NCBI RefSeq assembly: GCF_002216775.1 | Contig: NZ_CP022315.1 | Location: 868,001-932,000 of the forward strand | DNA: 64,000 nucleotides | Reading direction: 5' to 3' | From: Virgibacillus phasianinus | GTDB lineage: Bacteria > Bacillota > Bacilli > Bacillales > Amphibacillaceae | Part shown: positions 16,137 through 24,986 of the stretch, one piece after another | How the letters are laid out: each line of letters begins with the position of its first letter | Numbering within the stretch: the stretch's first letter is position 1 | Position numbers and translations under genes: made by a program | The notes under the pieces: model-generated | The model's database searches: none | The model's input: only the letters and a program-made list of their open reading frames with translations | What the model was told of the DNA's origin: nothing

Positions 16137-16757
16137 GTGCAATTTCAAAATCAACAGCAAAACCAAAACCTGACAGGTACATCTGAAATGCCAGCACAAA
16201 TCAGTCATGGCGGAAATGAGTTATTTGATACTCATGAAGCATTATCAACATTAACTGGTGGATTGGAACAATATTTATTGTATGAACAGCACATCCAAAG
16301 TCCTGAGTTAAAAGCGATGGAACAACGTCACCATACATTTTTGACACAGCTTTATAACACAATTGTTGAGACATTGAAAACAGGTCAAGAGCCAACAGTC
16401 AAAACACAGACGTATAATATGGCTGAAAGCAATGATGTCATATATGGAATGCAACCGTCAGCACCAAAGTCTCCTAGTCAATCTGTTAGTCAAATAAATG
16501 ACGAATGTGTTTCGGGATATATGCTTGGCGTAATGAAATCAACAGCGTCAACTTTTACGATGACAGCACTTGAAACTACTAACCCAGTTCTTAGACGTGT
16601 ATTCTCCGACAGTGTTCCCAACATCATCGAAATGGCATATGAAGTATTTTTATTCCAGAATAAGAATCAATATTATCAGGTAGCACAATTACCTGCGCAG
16701 GATATGCAATTAATCATGAACAGCTTTGCACCAACCCAGGGAACCATGCCACACTAG
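16137..16757 (+). CDS. CotF/YhcQ-like spore coat protein
   Basis: A 206-aa protein. Residues about 1-20 are glutamine/asparagine rich (FQNQQQNQNL); residues about 25-95 and 120-200 form the helical bundle halves of the CotF fold (GGNELFDTHEALSTLTGGLEQ and CVSGYMLGVMKSTAS). The family is deposited in the outer layers of the Bacillus spore. The start is GTG at 16137, after AAGGAGG. A family A repeat begins 2 nt after the stop codon. Confidence 0.85.
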   Translation: MQFQNQQQNQNLTGTSEMPAQISHGGNELFDTHEALSTLTGGLEQYLLYEQHIQSPELKAMEQRHHTFLTQLYNTIVETLKTGQEPTVKTQTYNMAESNDVIYGMQPSAPKSPSQSVSQINDECVSGYMLGVMKSTASTFTMTALETTNPVLRRVFSDSVPNIIEMAYEVFLFQNKNQYYQVAQLPAQDMQLIMNSFAPTQGTMPH

Positions 16758-16759
16758 CT

Positions 16760-16881
16760 AAGAAAAGCGGAAGGGCCCGTTTAGAAGCGGACGCATAAGC
16801 AAGGGACCGTAGAACGCATGGGCTTGGCGTTCGTCGTGTCCATTGCTTATGACGGCAGCTTCTGGGCGCTGGAGCTAGACA
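16760..16881 (+). repeat. Family A hairpin repeat, copy 3
   Basis: Full-length copy in the same orientation as the coat gene that it follows, as copy 1 follows the yitT-like gene. The stems are all conserved; differences from copy 1 are scattered single bases, mostly outside the paired blocks or compensated. Confidence 0.85.
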
Positions 16882-16902
16882 GATTCTTATAAAAAAGTAA
16901 AA

Positions 16903-16940
16903 AAGGGCTATCTATTCAAAATCATGAATAGATAGCCCTT
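16903..16940. terminator. Bidirectional terminator-like hairpin
   Basis: A perfect 15-bp stem, AAGGGCTATCTATTC with GAATAGATAGCCCTT, around an 8-nt loop. On the minus strand the stem is followed by TTTTTTACTTTTTT. It serves the 16946-17110 gene on the minus strand, and possibly the coat gene read from the left. Confidence 0.85.
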
Positions 16941-16945
16941 GGTGT

Positions 16946-17110
16946 TTAATCCAGTAATCGATTAGTTGGATCTACATCCATTATCCGGGTCGGTTCACCG
17001 TTTTTCACGCCTTCACCATCACAAACACTGCATTTGTACTGCCAGCCTTCGTCATCGGAAAGCATGCCGGTTCCTTCGCAGGCAAGACACGTATTTTCTC
17101 TTTCCACCAT
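16946..17110 (-). CDS. Small zinc-ribbon protein (DnaJ-type CxxCxGxG repeats)
   Basis: A 54-aa protein beginning MVERENTCLACEGTG and containing CSVCDGEG: two CxxCxGxG-like motifs 22 residues apart that would bind one zinc ion, as in the DnaJ central region. ATG 17110 has GGAGG nine bases upstream; an ATG six bases earlier is too close to it. It ends 5 nt from a strong terminator and has its own short leader, so it is a real small gene. Conserved-hypothetical in kind; exact role unknown. Confidence 0.72.
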   Translation of the reverse strand: MVERENTCLACEGTGMLSDDEGWQYKCSVCDGEGVKNGEPTRIMDVDPTNRLLD

Positions 17111-17184
17111 CTTCATCAACCTCCATGTATATTGCTACCAATTAGTTTCTAACCGATTAATAAAAATATACATGTGAAACATCA

Positions 17185-18678
17185 TTATAATACGCCACGC
17201 ATGAAGACTTGAATTTTTTTAGAAAATGCGAATAGGATAAAACCAAGTAATACGGCAATACCACCAATGATACCAAAGTAAAAGATTTCCGTTGATGGAT
17301 CATACAGTTTTACAATTTGGGCGTTAACTGCTTGTCCAGCTGCATTTGACATGAACCATAAGCTCATTGTTTGTGCGGAGAATGCTGCAGGTGCCAGCTT
17401 GGTTGTAGCAGATAACCCTACAGGAGATAAACAAAGCTCCCCAAGTACAACTAAGAAGAAACTTAGTACTAACCATAATGGACTTACAAGTGTTTCCGTA
17501 CCATTTATTACAGCAGGGAAAATTAATATCATAAATGAAATTCCGCCAAGTATAATACCTAAGGAGAACTTTTTAGGTGTTGATGGTTGGCGATCTCCAA
17601 GTTTCATCCATAGGCTCGCGAATACCGGTGCGAGGATAATAATGAATAGCGGGTTCAGTGATTGGAACCATGATGCATAAATATCAAAACCAAGGAAACT
17701 TAGTTCTGTACGTTCCTTTGCATAAAGTGCTAAGATAATCGATCCTTGCTCCTGAATTGCCCAGAACACCATTGAAGCAATAAATAATGGAATGTAAGCA
17801 AGGATACGTGAACGTTCATCGGCATCCGTTTTGGGACTGCGATACATAACAATAAAGTATGCAGTTGGGATAGCTATACCAAGGAAGCTAATTAAATAGG
17901 TAAATGTTGTAATCGTCAGGATATTCGTTGGAATAGTAATCGCCAATAAAATTGCAATGATTACAGCACCAATTCCAAAACGTTTAATAACCTTTTTCTT
18001 TTCTGCATCTCCTAATGGATTAGCTACATAGGTACCAGCTAGTCCAAGGTATTTCTTACGGGTTACAACAAACACAACTAAACCAAGGAACATTCCTATT
18101 GCAGCTAAACTGAAGCCTAGATGGTAATTGTATTCTTGCCCAACAGTACCAACGATAAGTGGTGCAATAAGTGCGCCCATGTTGATTCCCATGTAAAAGA
18201 TACTAAAGCCTGAATCACGTCGGTTATCTTTAGGGCTGTACATGTCCCCGACAACATTGGAAACGTTTGGTTTCAATAAACCTGTACCAAGAATGATAAA
18301 CAGCATAGATAGAAATAACCCAGTTACTCCAATTGGCAATGCAAGGACAATATGACCCATCATAATGAGTATGCCGCCATAGAACACAGTTTGCTGACCG
18401 CCGAGCAGACGATCCGAAATCCAGCCGCCAATTACTCCGGTCATGTATACAAGCGCACCGTAGATGGCCATGATGGAAGTAGCAGTTTCCGTACTAATTC
18501 CGAGTCCGCCGTCGACAACCTCGGTGTACATGTAAAATAGTAAAATAGCGCGCATTCCATAGTAAGAAAAGCGCTCCCAAAATTCAGTGAAAAAAAGTGT
18601 GAACAAACCCTTTGGTTGTCCAAAAAATCCTCGTTGAGGGACACTTTGGACAATCTTTTGTCGGTCAAAGTTTTCCAT
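17185..18678 (-). CDS. POT/PTR family di- and tripeptide transporter
   Basis: A 497-aa proton-coupled oligopeptide symporter of the major facilitator superfamily (14 helices). Diagnostic motifs: ExxERFSYYG near the N terminus (FTEFWERFSYYGMRA), and the PTR2 signature FYMGINMGALIAPLI at about residues 163-177. Length is normal for DtpT-like proteins. AAGGAG lies upstream of the ATG at 18678. Expressed from the promoter at 18836-18864 with a leader of about 150 nt, in which I see no recognisable riboswitch. Confidence 0.93.
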   Translation of the reverse strand: MENFDRQKIVQSVPQRGFFGQPKGLFTLFFTEFWERFSYYGMRAILLFYMYTEVVDGGLGISTETATSIMAIYGALVYMTGVIGGWISDRLLGGQQTVFYGGILIMMGHIVLALPIGVTGLFLSMLFIILGTGLLKPNVSNVVGDMYSPKDNRRDSGFSIFYMGINMGALIAPLIVGTVGQEYNYHLGFSLAAIGMFLGLVVFVVTRKKYLGLAGTYVANPLGDAEKKKVIKRFGIGAVIIAILLAITIPTNILTITTFTYLISFLGIAIPTAYFIVMYRSPKTDADERSRILAYIPLFIASMVFWAIQEQGSIILALYAKERTELSFLGFDIYASWFQSLNPLFIIILAPVFASLWMKLGDRQPSTPKKFSLGIILGGISFMILIFPAVINGTETLVSPLWLVLSFFLVVLGELCLSPVGLSATTKLAPAAFSAQTMSLWFMSNAAGQAVNAQIVKLYDPSTEIFYFGIIGGIAVLLGFILFAFSKKIQVFMRGVL

Positions 18679-18835
18679 ATGTCTTTTAGCTCCTTTTTAA
18701 TAGTAGAAAATTTAATTTCGCCTTTTAAACAGCGAAAGATGTATACATAATTTTCTGGATTTTTTTGCGTGTAAAAGTAAAAATTTTTCTGTCAATTTAA
18801 TTATTTCTTTTACTCGCAAAAAAGGCAACAGCACA

Positions 18836-18864
18836 ATGATATTCGGACTTTTTCCATTTGTCAA
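18836..18864 (-). promoter_or_regulatory. Promoter of the POT transporter gene
   Basis: Minus strand TTGACA (18859-18864), a 17-nt spacer and TATCAT (18836-18841). The remaining 18865-19033 up to ltaS holds AT-rich DNA without further structure that I can support. Confidence 0.55.
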
Positions 18865-19033
18865 TTGACGCAAATTTAGAAACTATCGCAATAAAATCAC
18901 TTATTACTTTACCATTACATATGTGTAATATTTGTGAACGGGGTTGAATCAAAGGTGAAATTCCGTTAAACTAAAGTATCGATGTACATGATTATAAAAT
19001 TGATTTAAAAAATGAAAATTTGAGGTGAAAACA

Positions 19034-20971
19034 ATGAAGAAAAAACCTTTGTCAAAAATGGGGTTCTTTTTCGTTGCAGTACTTTTACTATGGATAAAAT
19101 CTTATTTAATATATGTCTATGAATTTAACCTTGATATACAAAATAGTATACAAGAGTTCCTATTATTCATTAACCCAATAAGCTCGGCATTAATTTTCCT
19201 CGGTTTTGCTTTATTTGCAAAGGGGAAACGTGCAGGGATTTGGATCATTATCATAGACGCTTTAATGAGTTTTATGCTGTATGCAAATGTCGTTTACTAT
19301 CGGTCAGCTACTGATTATATTACTCTACCAACGCTGACGCAGACTGACAACTTTGGTAGTTTAGGCGGCAGCATTGCCAATTTAGTAGCTTGGCATGACT
19401 TACTCTATGCATTGGATATTATTATACTGATTGCATTGTTTGTTTGGTCTAAAAATAATTGGTCTGTTGCTCGTATGCCAAAAAGAAAACCATTATTAAT
19501 TCTTGCCGCTGGAGTTATGGCATTTACGATTAATCTGGGACTAGCTGAGGCTGATCGTCCAGAATTGTTGACAAGAACATTTGACCGTAACTATATTGTG
19601 AAGTATTTAGGTTCATACAACTTTGCTATATATGACGCGTATCAAACGCTGCGTTCTTCAACACAGCGTGTACTGGCAGATAGCAGTGATATTACAGAAG
19701 TAGAAAATTATACAAAAAACAAGTATGCAGAACCTAATAAGGAATTATTTGGAGTCGCAGAGGGTAAAAATGTTATCAAAATTCATCTTGAGTCATTCCA
19801 ATCATTTCTAATTGATTATAAGCTGCATGGTGAGGAAGTAACACCGTTCTTAAATTCATTGGTGCACGATGAAAGCAAGAACTTTACGTATTTCGATAAT
19901 TTCTTCCACCAAACTGCCCAAGGGAAAACGGCTGATGCTGAATTGATCATGGATACATCGTTATATCCATTGCCTCAAGGAGCAGCATTTGTTACAAAGG
20001 GGAATAATACGTATCAGGCCTTACCAGCAATATTAGGTCAAAGTAAAGAAGACTATACGTCAGCAGTATTCCATGGTGATAATAAAAGCTTCTGGAACCG
20101 CGACGAGATTTACAAAGAATTTGGAGTCGATAGGTTCTTTGACTCAAGTTATTACGACATGAATGAAGAAAATGTTATTAACTATGGTTTAAAGGATAAA
20201 CCATTTTTCAAACAATCAATTCCAATGCTTGAATCATTAGAAGAGCCATTTTATGCTCATATGATGACATTAACGAACCATCATCCATATCTAATCAGTC
20301 CAGATGAAGCATCGATTGAACCGGCAAACACAGGGGATCCATCTGTTGACAGGTATTTCCAAACTGCAAGATATTTGGATGAATCGTTAAAGCAGTTCTT
20401 TGATGATTTAAAAGAAGCTGGATTATACAAGGATTCCGTTATTATGATTTACGGAGACCATTACGGCATTTCAGAAAATCATAACCAAGCAATGAAACAA
20501 ATCACTGGCGAGAAAATTACTGACTTTAAGCACACACAATTACAACGTGTTCCATTTTTCATTAAAATTCCTGGAGTAGACGGTAAAGGTGTAGATCACG
20601 AATATTCTGGTCAGGTTGATGTTATGCCAACCCTATTGCATTTACTTGGTATTAATTCACAAGACTACATTCAATTTGGTACAGACATGTTTTCAAAAGG
20701 ACACAAAGATTATGTAGTATTTCGTGATGGTGACTATATTACGCCAGAATATACGGTTGTTGGCGGTCAATTCTTCGATAATGATACAGGCGAAAAAATT
20801 GAGCCGACCGAGAAAATGAAAGAAAAGCAGAAAACCGTACGTCATGAACTGGAACTATCCGATGAAGTATTATACGGTGACCTTCTTCGGTTCTATACAC
20901 CAAATGAAAACTGGGAAGATGTAGACACATCGCAATTCTCTTACGGGAAAAATTCGCACCAAGAAGAATAA
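19034..20971 (+). CDS. ltaS: LtaS-type polyglycerolphosphate lipoteichoic acid synthase
   Basis: A 645-aa membrane enzyme that polymerises glycerol phosphate from phosphatidylglycerol on the outer leaflet. Five N-terminal helices (residues about 8-170), then an extracellular sulfatase-fold domain with the nucleophile threonine in QGKTADAELIMD, the segment YGDHYGISENHN for metal and substrate binding, and LTNHHPY. Length matches the family. The ATG at 19034 has GAGGTG upstream; a GTG at 19025 is part of that ribosome site. Monocistronic with a strong terminator at 20983. Confidence 0.95.
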   Translation: MKKKPLSKMGFFFVAVLLLWIKSYLIYVYEFNLDIQNSIQEFLLFINPISSALIFLGFALFAKGKRAGIWIIIIDALMSFMLYANVVYYRSATDYITLPTLTQTDNFGSLGGSIANLVAWHDLLYALDIIILIALFVWSKNNWSVARMPKRKPLLILAAGVMAFTINLGLAEADRPELLTRTFDRNYIVKYLGSYNFAIYDAYQTLRSSTQRVLADSSDITEVENYTKNKYAEPNKELFGVAEGKNVIKIHLESFQSFLIDYKLHGEEVTPFLNSLVHDESKNFTYFDNFFHQTAQGKTADAELIMDTSLYPLPQGAAFVTKGNNTYQALPAILGQSKEDYTSAVFHGDNKSFWNRDEIYKEFGVDRFFDSSYYDMNEENVINYGLKDKPFFKQSIPMLESLEEPFYAHMMTLTNHHPYLISPDEASIEPANTGDPSVDRYFQTARYLDESLKQFFDDLKEAGLYKDSVIMIYGDHYGISENHNQAMKQITGEKITDFKHTQLQRVPFFIKIPGVDGKGVDHEYSGQVDVMPTLLHLLGINSQDYIQFGTDMFSKGHKDYVVFRDGDYITPEYTVVGGQFFDNDTGEKIEPTEKMKEKQKTVRHELELSDEVLYGDLLRFYTPNENWEDVDTSQFSYGKNSHQEE

Positions 20972-20982
20972 TTTTACAGATA

Positions 20983-21025
20983 AGAAGTAATCAACTGGAT
21001 TAAATCCATTGATTACTTCTTTTTT
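20983..21025 (+). terminator. Rho-independent terminator of ltaS
   Basis: AGAAGTAATCAA with TTGATTACTTCT, a 12-bp perfect stem followed by TTTTT; the family B repeat begins at once after it. Confidence 0.9.
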
Positions 21026-21120
21026 ACACTTTAAGAAAGTATAAATCTTTATCGGTATAAAGTATAAAAAAATCTAAGGCTTTCGCCATTAGTTCTTGGC
21101 GACAAGCCAAGATTTTCTAA
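21026..21120 (-). repeat. Family B intergenic repeat, copy 3
   Basis: Full copy in inverted orientation relative to copies 1 and 2. The AT-rich palindrome comes first (CTTTAAGAAAGTATAAA...TTATACTTT region), then GGCTTTCGCC and CTTGGCGACAAGCCAAG. It lies directly behind the ltaS terminator. Confidence 0.8.
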
Positions 21121-21185
21121 TTTCTAATAGGATTTAAAAAGACTGCACATACTAATGGAAACTATATCAAAAGAGGTGGATTGTA

Positions 21186-21359
21186 ATGGGAAGAGATGAA
21201 CACAATAAATCAAAAGGAAGAAATCGTTTAGCGCAAACCCCTAAAAGCGATATAAAGGATGGAAGAGACATTGAGTTCTCAGAGGAATTTGCTGATCACG
21301 AGGACAAGGAAGCGCAGGAAAGAAGCCAAGCAGCAGACAAACGCGCTAAAAAGAAATAA
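21186..21359 (+). CDS. YfhD-like small acidic/basic protein
   Basis: A 57-aa highly charged protein starting MGRDEHNKSKGRNRLAQTPK and continuing with EFSEEFADHEDKEAQER, a pattern of the YfhD family of small Bacillus proteins often found in spore formers. No membrane segment and no cysteine. AAGAGGTGG precedes ATG 21186. It is followed after 18 nt by a zinc-ribbon gene, so the two are probably one transcript. Family call by memory of the motif; function unknown. Confidence 0.68.
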   Translation: MGRDEHNKSKGRNRLAQTPKSDIKDGRDIEFSEEFADHEDKEAQERSQAADKRAKKK

Positions 21360-21377
21360 GGTAGGAGGTGTATGACT

Positions 21378-21623
21378 TTGCAACAGTACCTTTGCCCTAA
21401 CTGCAAAACTAACCGTTCACGTTTTAATATCATTGAACAAGTGGCTAAACCAGTCAAACTGGATCCGCAAACAGGAGATGTACTAAATGATTATACAAAT
21501 GACAATCCAGAGATATTCCACACCCAGTATAATGGGCCAAAGTACAAGATACAATGTGGATCCTGCGGCGTAATTGAGGATGAACATACTTTCATAAAGT
21601 ATGCCGAGTATAATCGTAAATGA
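21378..21623 (+). CDS. Small zinc-ribbon protein
   Basis: An 81-aa soluble protein with CPNC near the N terminus and CGSCG about 50 residues later: a four-cysteine zinc site. The start is taken as TTG at 21378, nine bases after AGGAGG; the ATG at 21372 is only three bases from the ribosome site and would add two residues. Probably cotranscribed with the YfhD-like gene. No named function recognised. Confidence 0.7.
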   Translation: MQQYLCPNCKTNRSRFNIIEQVAKPVKLDPQTGDVLNDYTNDNPEIFHTQYNGPKYKIQCGSCGVIEDEHTFIKYAEYNRK

Positions 21624-21753
21624 GATTGAAAACCGTCCCTGAAAAACTTATGTAGGGCTCTATGTGAGTTTGGTGGACTGACTAAGACCTAAGAGTAAAG
21701 GGAACACAAAACAGAGCGATGATGTAAACCTAATACCAGACAGATTGATAAAA

Positions 21754-21942
21754 AACTCGGGAGAAAACCAAGCCAGGTCAGGAGACAACAAGCTGAACTT
21801 GGGCCATAGCATCTTTGACTCAGGAGACAGAACCTTCAACTCGGGAGACAGCTATTTCTCTCCCGAGTTGGACATGCTCTCTCCCAAGTTCCACCATTTC
21901 TCGCCTGAGTTCAGCACTCCCTCGCCCGAGTTTAAACTGCCC
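21754..21942. repeat. Nine-unit 21-bp phased array with central orientation switch
   Basis: Five units AACTCGGGAGA (starts 21754, 21775, 21796, 21817, 21838), then four inverted units TCTCCCGAGTT (starts 21859, 21880, 21901, 21922). All nine start at exact 21-bp steps, without a phase jump where orientation changes. Between the 11-bp units are 10-bp spacers that are not conserved. A transcript could fold units 5/6, 4/7, 3/8 and 2/9 into a nested stem. A translation gives heptads (FNSGDSY, FSPELDM, FSPEFST), but there is no ribosome site, so I read it as non-coding. Confidence 0.85.
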
Positions 21943-21966
21943 AGGCTAGGCTGCTCGTCAAGTAAA

Positions 21967-22012
21967 CTTTTATACTTTATACCGGTACAGATTATACTTT
22001 CTCAGAGTGTAA
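21967..22012 (+). repeat. Family B repeat, partial copy (AT-rich half)
   Basis: TTTTATACTTTATACCG, then ATACTTTCTCAGAGTGTAAG: the second half of family B without the CTTGGC hairpin half. It lies between the 21-bp array and a terminator. Confidence 0.6.
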
Positions 22013-22021
22013 GAAACCGAA

Positions 22022-22054
22022 AAACAGTACCTCCCTTTTATATGTGGAGATACT
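22022..22054. terminator. Bidirectional terminator-like hairpin
   Basis: AACAGTACCTCC and GGAGATACTGTT (one mismatch) with a T-run on the plus side; on the minus strand it ends the oxidoreductase transcript (TACTGTTTTTC). Confidence 0.75.
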
Positions 22055-22061
22055 GTTTTTT

Positions 22062-23276
22062 TTATTTTACCCAGGCATCTTTGGAATAGCCGCGCTGTTC
22101 CCAAAAGCCGATGTGTTCATTGTCAATCAGTTCTATCCGGTTTAGCCATTTTACAGATTTATAAGCATACATCTTCGGGACAATTAACCGCACAGGACCA
22201 CCGTTCTGCTTGCTAATAAGCTTCCCATCTATCAGCATGGCAATCATAACATCATCAAGCATGGCCTGGTCAACTGTCAATGTGTCGGTATACACACCAT
22301 CGGCAGAATAGAACTTCAGATATTTGGCCTCAGGTTTAATGGCGGCCGACTCTAAGAAGCGTTTTAACGGAATACCTTCCCATGTTACATCATATACATT
22401 CCACCCGGTAACACAGTGAAAGTCACTAACCTGGACATCACGTCCTAATTCCAGAAATTCTTTCCAGCGATACGTTTTCGGCCTCTCAACCAGGCCATCA
22501 ATTGTAAAGCTCCAATTCTTATTTGTTAATGTAGGCATTTCTGTAACAGTGTAGTAGCGAAACTGTCCATTTCTTCCCCCACCTATAGGCGGTTTTGATT
22601 TTGGCTTGGGCTTTGGCAGAGGTGTAAACTCATTCGCGTGTACCTCAGATGAAAAAGTGCTGCCTGATGGAATATACGCGCTCAACCATTTCCCAATAAA
22701 GGGTAAGGAAATAATCATTATCGTTCCACCTGTTGCCTTTTTTAAAAAGGTCCGCCTCTTTAGAATCGGATTGCCATCTTCAACGGGTACTGGAACTTTA
22801 GGTGTTTGACCACTTTCAAAACGTTTAAAGATTTTGCTTCTTGTAACACTATGATAAATAACGTATGGCACACCGATCCAAGTAGCCATGTCATGAACAA
22901 ACAACATGAACGAACTAAAAATAGGCGAAATTGACCTTTGAAAGGTTAAGAATAATCCGGAAATAAGTAATGACACTAAGATTGTAAGTACGAAGAACAA
23001 ATTATTTCTATGTTTCAACCGCTTCCGAAGTCGTTTTAAATGCCTGGTTATTTTAGGCAAATAAAAAAAGAGCGGCAGAATACTGATAAACCCAATCCAG
23101 ATATGAGCGTTCTTGATATCTACGCGCATCCCGGGAAAAGTGGAGCGAAAAGCAGTGGAGAATAGAATAAAACCAGTTATACTTAATAATAAAAACAATA
23201 CAGCGTTGGAATGATGAATTCGAACTAATCTTTTTCCAAAATTAAGCTTACGTTTACAAAATAGTCTCCAGTTCAT
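22062..23276 (-). CDS. Membrane cytochrome-b-like domain fused to molybdopterin-dependent oxidoreductase
   Basis: A 404-aa two-part protein. Residues about 15-150: four helices with histidines (RIHHSNAVLFLL, NAHIWIGF, FVHDMATWIG, YVIYHSV) like a b-type cytochrome anchor. Residues about 225-400: a sulfite-oxidase/YedY fold with the molybdenum cysteine in DFHCVTGWNVYDVTWEG and the end motif GGPVRLIVPKMYAYKSVKW. Between them lies a twin-arginine-like stretch, RRTFLKKATGG, before a hydrophobic segment. So an electron-delivering anchor and a catalytic domain, separate in YedYZ (MsrPQ), are joined here. GGAGGGGAG precedes ATG 23276. Confidence 0.87.
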   Translation of the reverse strand: MNWRLFCKRKLNFGKRLVRIHHSNAVLFLLLSITGFILFSTAFRSTFPGMRVDIKNAHIWIGFISILPLFFYLPKITRHLKRLRKRLKHRNNLFFVLTILVSLLISGLFLTFQRSISPIFSSFMLFVHDMATWIGVPYVIYHSVTRSKIFKRFESGQTPKVPVPVEDGNPILKRRTFLKKATGGTIMIISLPFIGKWLSAYIPSGSTFSSEVHANEFTPLPKPKPKSKPPIGGGRNGQFRYYTVTEMPTLTNKNWSFTIDGLVERPKTYRWKEFLELGRDVQVSDFHCVTGWNVYDVTWEGIPLKRFLESAAIKPEAKYLKFYSADGVYTDTLTVDQAMLDDVMIAMLIDGKLISKQNGGPVRLIVPKMYAYKSVKWLNRIELIDNEHIGFWEQRGYSKDAWVK

Positions 23277-23782
23277 ACTGCTCCCCTCCTATGTAATAAA
23301 ACGTTTACAATGTCAGTATAGGCCTAACAGTTCGGTCAGTAAAATAGAAAGGTTGCGAAGATAATGAGGGAAATGAATCTAGGGAGTCTGGAACACATCC
23401 ACCTCTCCGTAATATACGTTGCTAATTAACAGTATTTTGAGTTGCAATTTTTCGGCAGACCCTAGCATCATTTTGGTGAGGGCACGGAAAAAGTTGTGGA
23501 TTTTAAAAATTTCACTTTTCACCTTAACTTAGCATCTTGAATATACGGAGACTCCTGCGGGAAGTGAGAGATCGACGAGACCCCGGAGGACGGCAGTCCG
23601 AGGAGGCTGGTCACCAATGGCATCAAGTTAAGTTTACAATTAATGGAAGTACTATTAAATTTTAAAGCAAAAAGAAAAAAATTCAATAAACAGGTAAAAA
23701 GACCCTTGCATTTTTAAAAAATACCCCAAAAATTCGTTTGAATACCATTTTTTGGTATATCCAAACGAGGCTGGTGATATAA

Positions 23783-24986
23783 ATGGGGAAAAAGACTTTT
23801 TTAGAAGCAGTTGATGTAACCAAGAGTATGTTAAATGATGTTGTTTTTATGTGTGAATCGCGCATGAAACCTACTTATTTCACACGTGAAGGAAATAACA
23901 AATTAAGTTTTAAAAGTACCATTCTTTTTAGTTTGTTTTTTGTGAAAAAGAGTATCCAACTCGAACTGGATGCATTTTTTAAAGTGTTGAATCCAGCCAA
24001 TGTAAGCATATCAAAGCAGGGGTATTCACAGGCAAGAAAGAAGATTTCGCCTTCGGCTTTTATCAAATTAGCAAACGCAGTTGTAGCGTGGTTTTATAAG
24101 GATAATTCTTTTAAGACCTTCAATGGTTATAGACTTTGTGCGATTGATGGTTCCGTTTTCGAACTCAATAATACAAAAAGTCTAAGAGGTCGCTTTGGGT
24201 ATGTTCACAATCAAACCACTTCTTATGCTCGGGCAAGAGCATCATGTATTCACGACATCGAGAACGACATTATTTTAACTTCCAAAATTGCCCCATATAA
24301 GTCTAGCGAACGAGATATGGCAATGGATATGATAAACGAGCTGATGTATTAACTTTGTAGGTGTATTTTAACTTTTTTCCCTTGTCACCATGATTGATTA
24401 TTTCATTCGCCTCATTTTTTAGCAGACTTACCATGTTTATTAAGTACAAGGATGCATAAAAATCTTGTTCAATCGCAAGTGGCGTATATCCTGTAAAATT
24501 TTCAATTTGTAGTTTGTTTTTTAATTCGTCATATTTGCTCTCAATTCCCCAACGTTTAAAATATAGATCTTTAAATTCTGTAATACCAAGTGTCTCCTCC
24601 AATACGTTTGTGACCAATACTTCTTCTATACCAGAATCCAATTGAAATCTTAGTACACGGGCAGTTAAAGTTTCGTCTTTCCATACAATCCCTATGTTTT
24701 GATCGGAATCTTTAGCCTGTGTGACCTCCAGCATCGTTCCTTTCTGACAACGCATCACGTACTTGATCCCGCATTCTTCTAAGAATGCAATGAATTTTCT
24801 AGATGGATAACCTCTATCAAACAAAATAAGGTCATTTTTTAATCCTATTACCAGCAAAAGATGTTTAGGAGTATGATGCAGGAGATCTTAAGAAATAAGA
24901 CACCTATTCGGCCAGGAAGACGTTATCCGCGTAACATGGTGTTGAAATCGAATAAGTACTCCCATAGCCAAAAAAGGTGTCTATAA
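23783..24986 (+). pseudogene. IS4-family DDE transposase, broken by an internal inversion
   Basis: N-terminal part 23783-24340 (plus): first catalytic Asp in CAIDGSVFELN. Middle part 24340-24855 now reads on the minus strand: second Asp in LILFDRGYPSRKF and the YREK signature YFKRWGIESKYDELKNKL. C-terminal tail 24856-24986 is again on the plus strand: RPGRRYPRNMVLKSNKYSH to a TAA. Turning the middle back restores INE-LVIGLKNDL in frame exactly; at the far join the tail is off by one base. The junctions share GCTG/CAGC. Inactive in this state. Confidence 0.87.
24340..24855. other. Inverted 516-bp segment inside the transposase gene
   Basis: Bounded by GCTG (24340-24343) and CAGC (24852-24855), a 4-bp inverted microhomology. 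A 184-aa minus frame within it encodes the missing middle of the plus-strand transposase. Reversing the segment rebuilds the gene. Confidence 0.8.

Noticed and set aside
18679-18835. Riboswitch in the long leader of the POT transporter
   Set aside because: AT-rich without conserved aptamer blocks known to me or a terminator hairpin.
21754-21942. CRISPR array
   Set aside because: Units are 11 bp, spacers 10 bp and half of the units are inverted; no cas genes nearby.
21745-22089. Open frame of 114 codons with heptads such as SPEFSTP across the 21-bp array
   Set aside because: No ribosome site; periodicity in multiples of 3 makes any such array an open frame; units are conserved as DNA in both orientations while spacers drift.
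24303-24857. Independent minus-strand gene for a transposase-like protein
   Set aside because: It is the inverted middle part of the IS4 transposase; its fragments and the plus-strand ends complement each other exactly.
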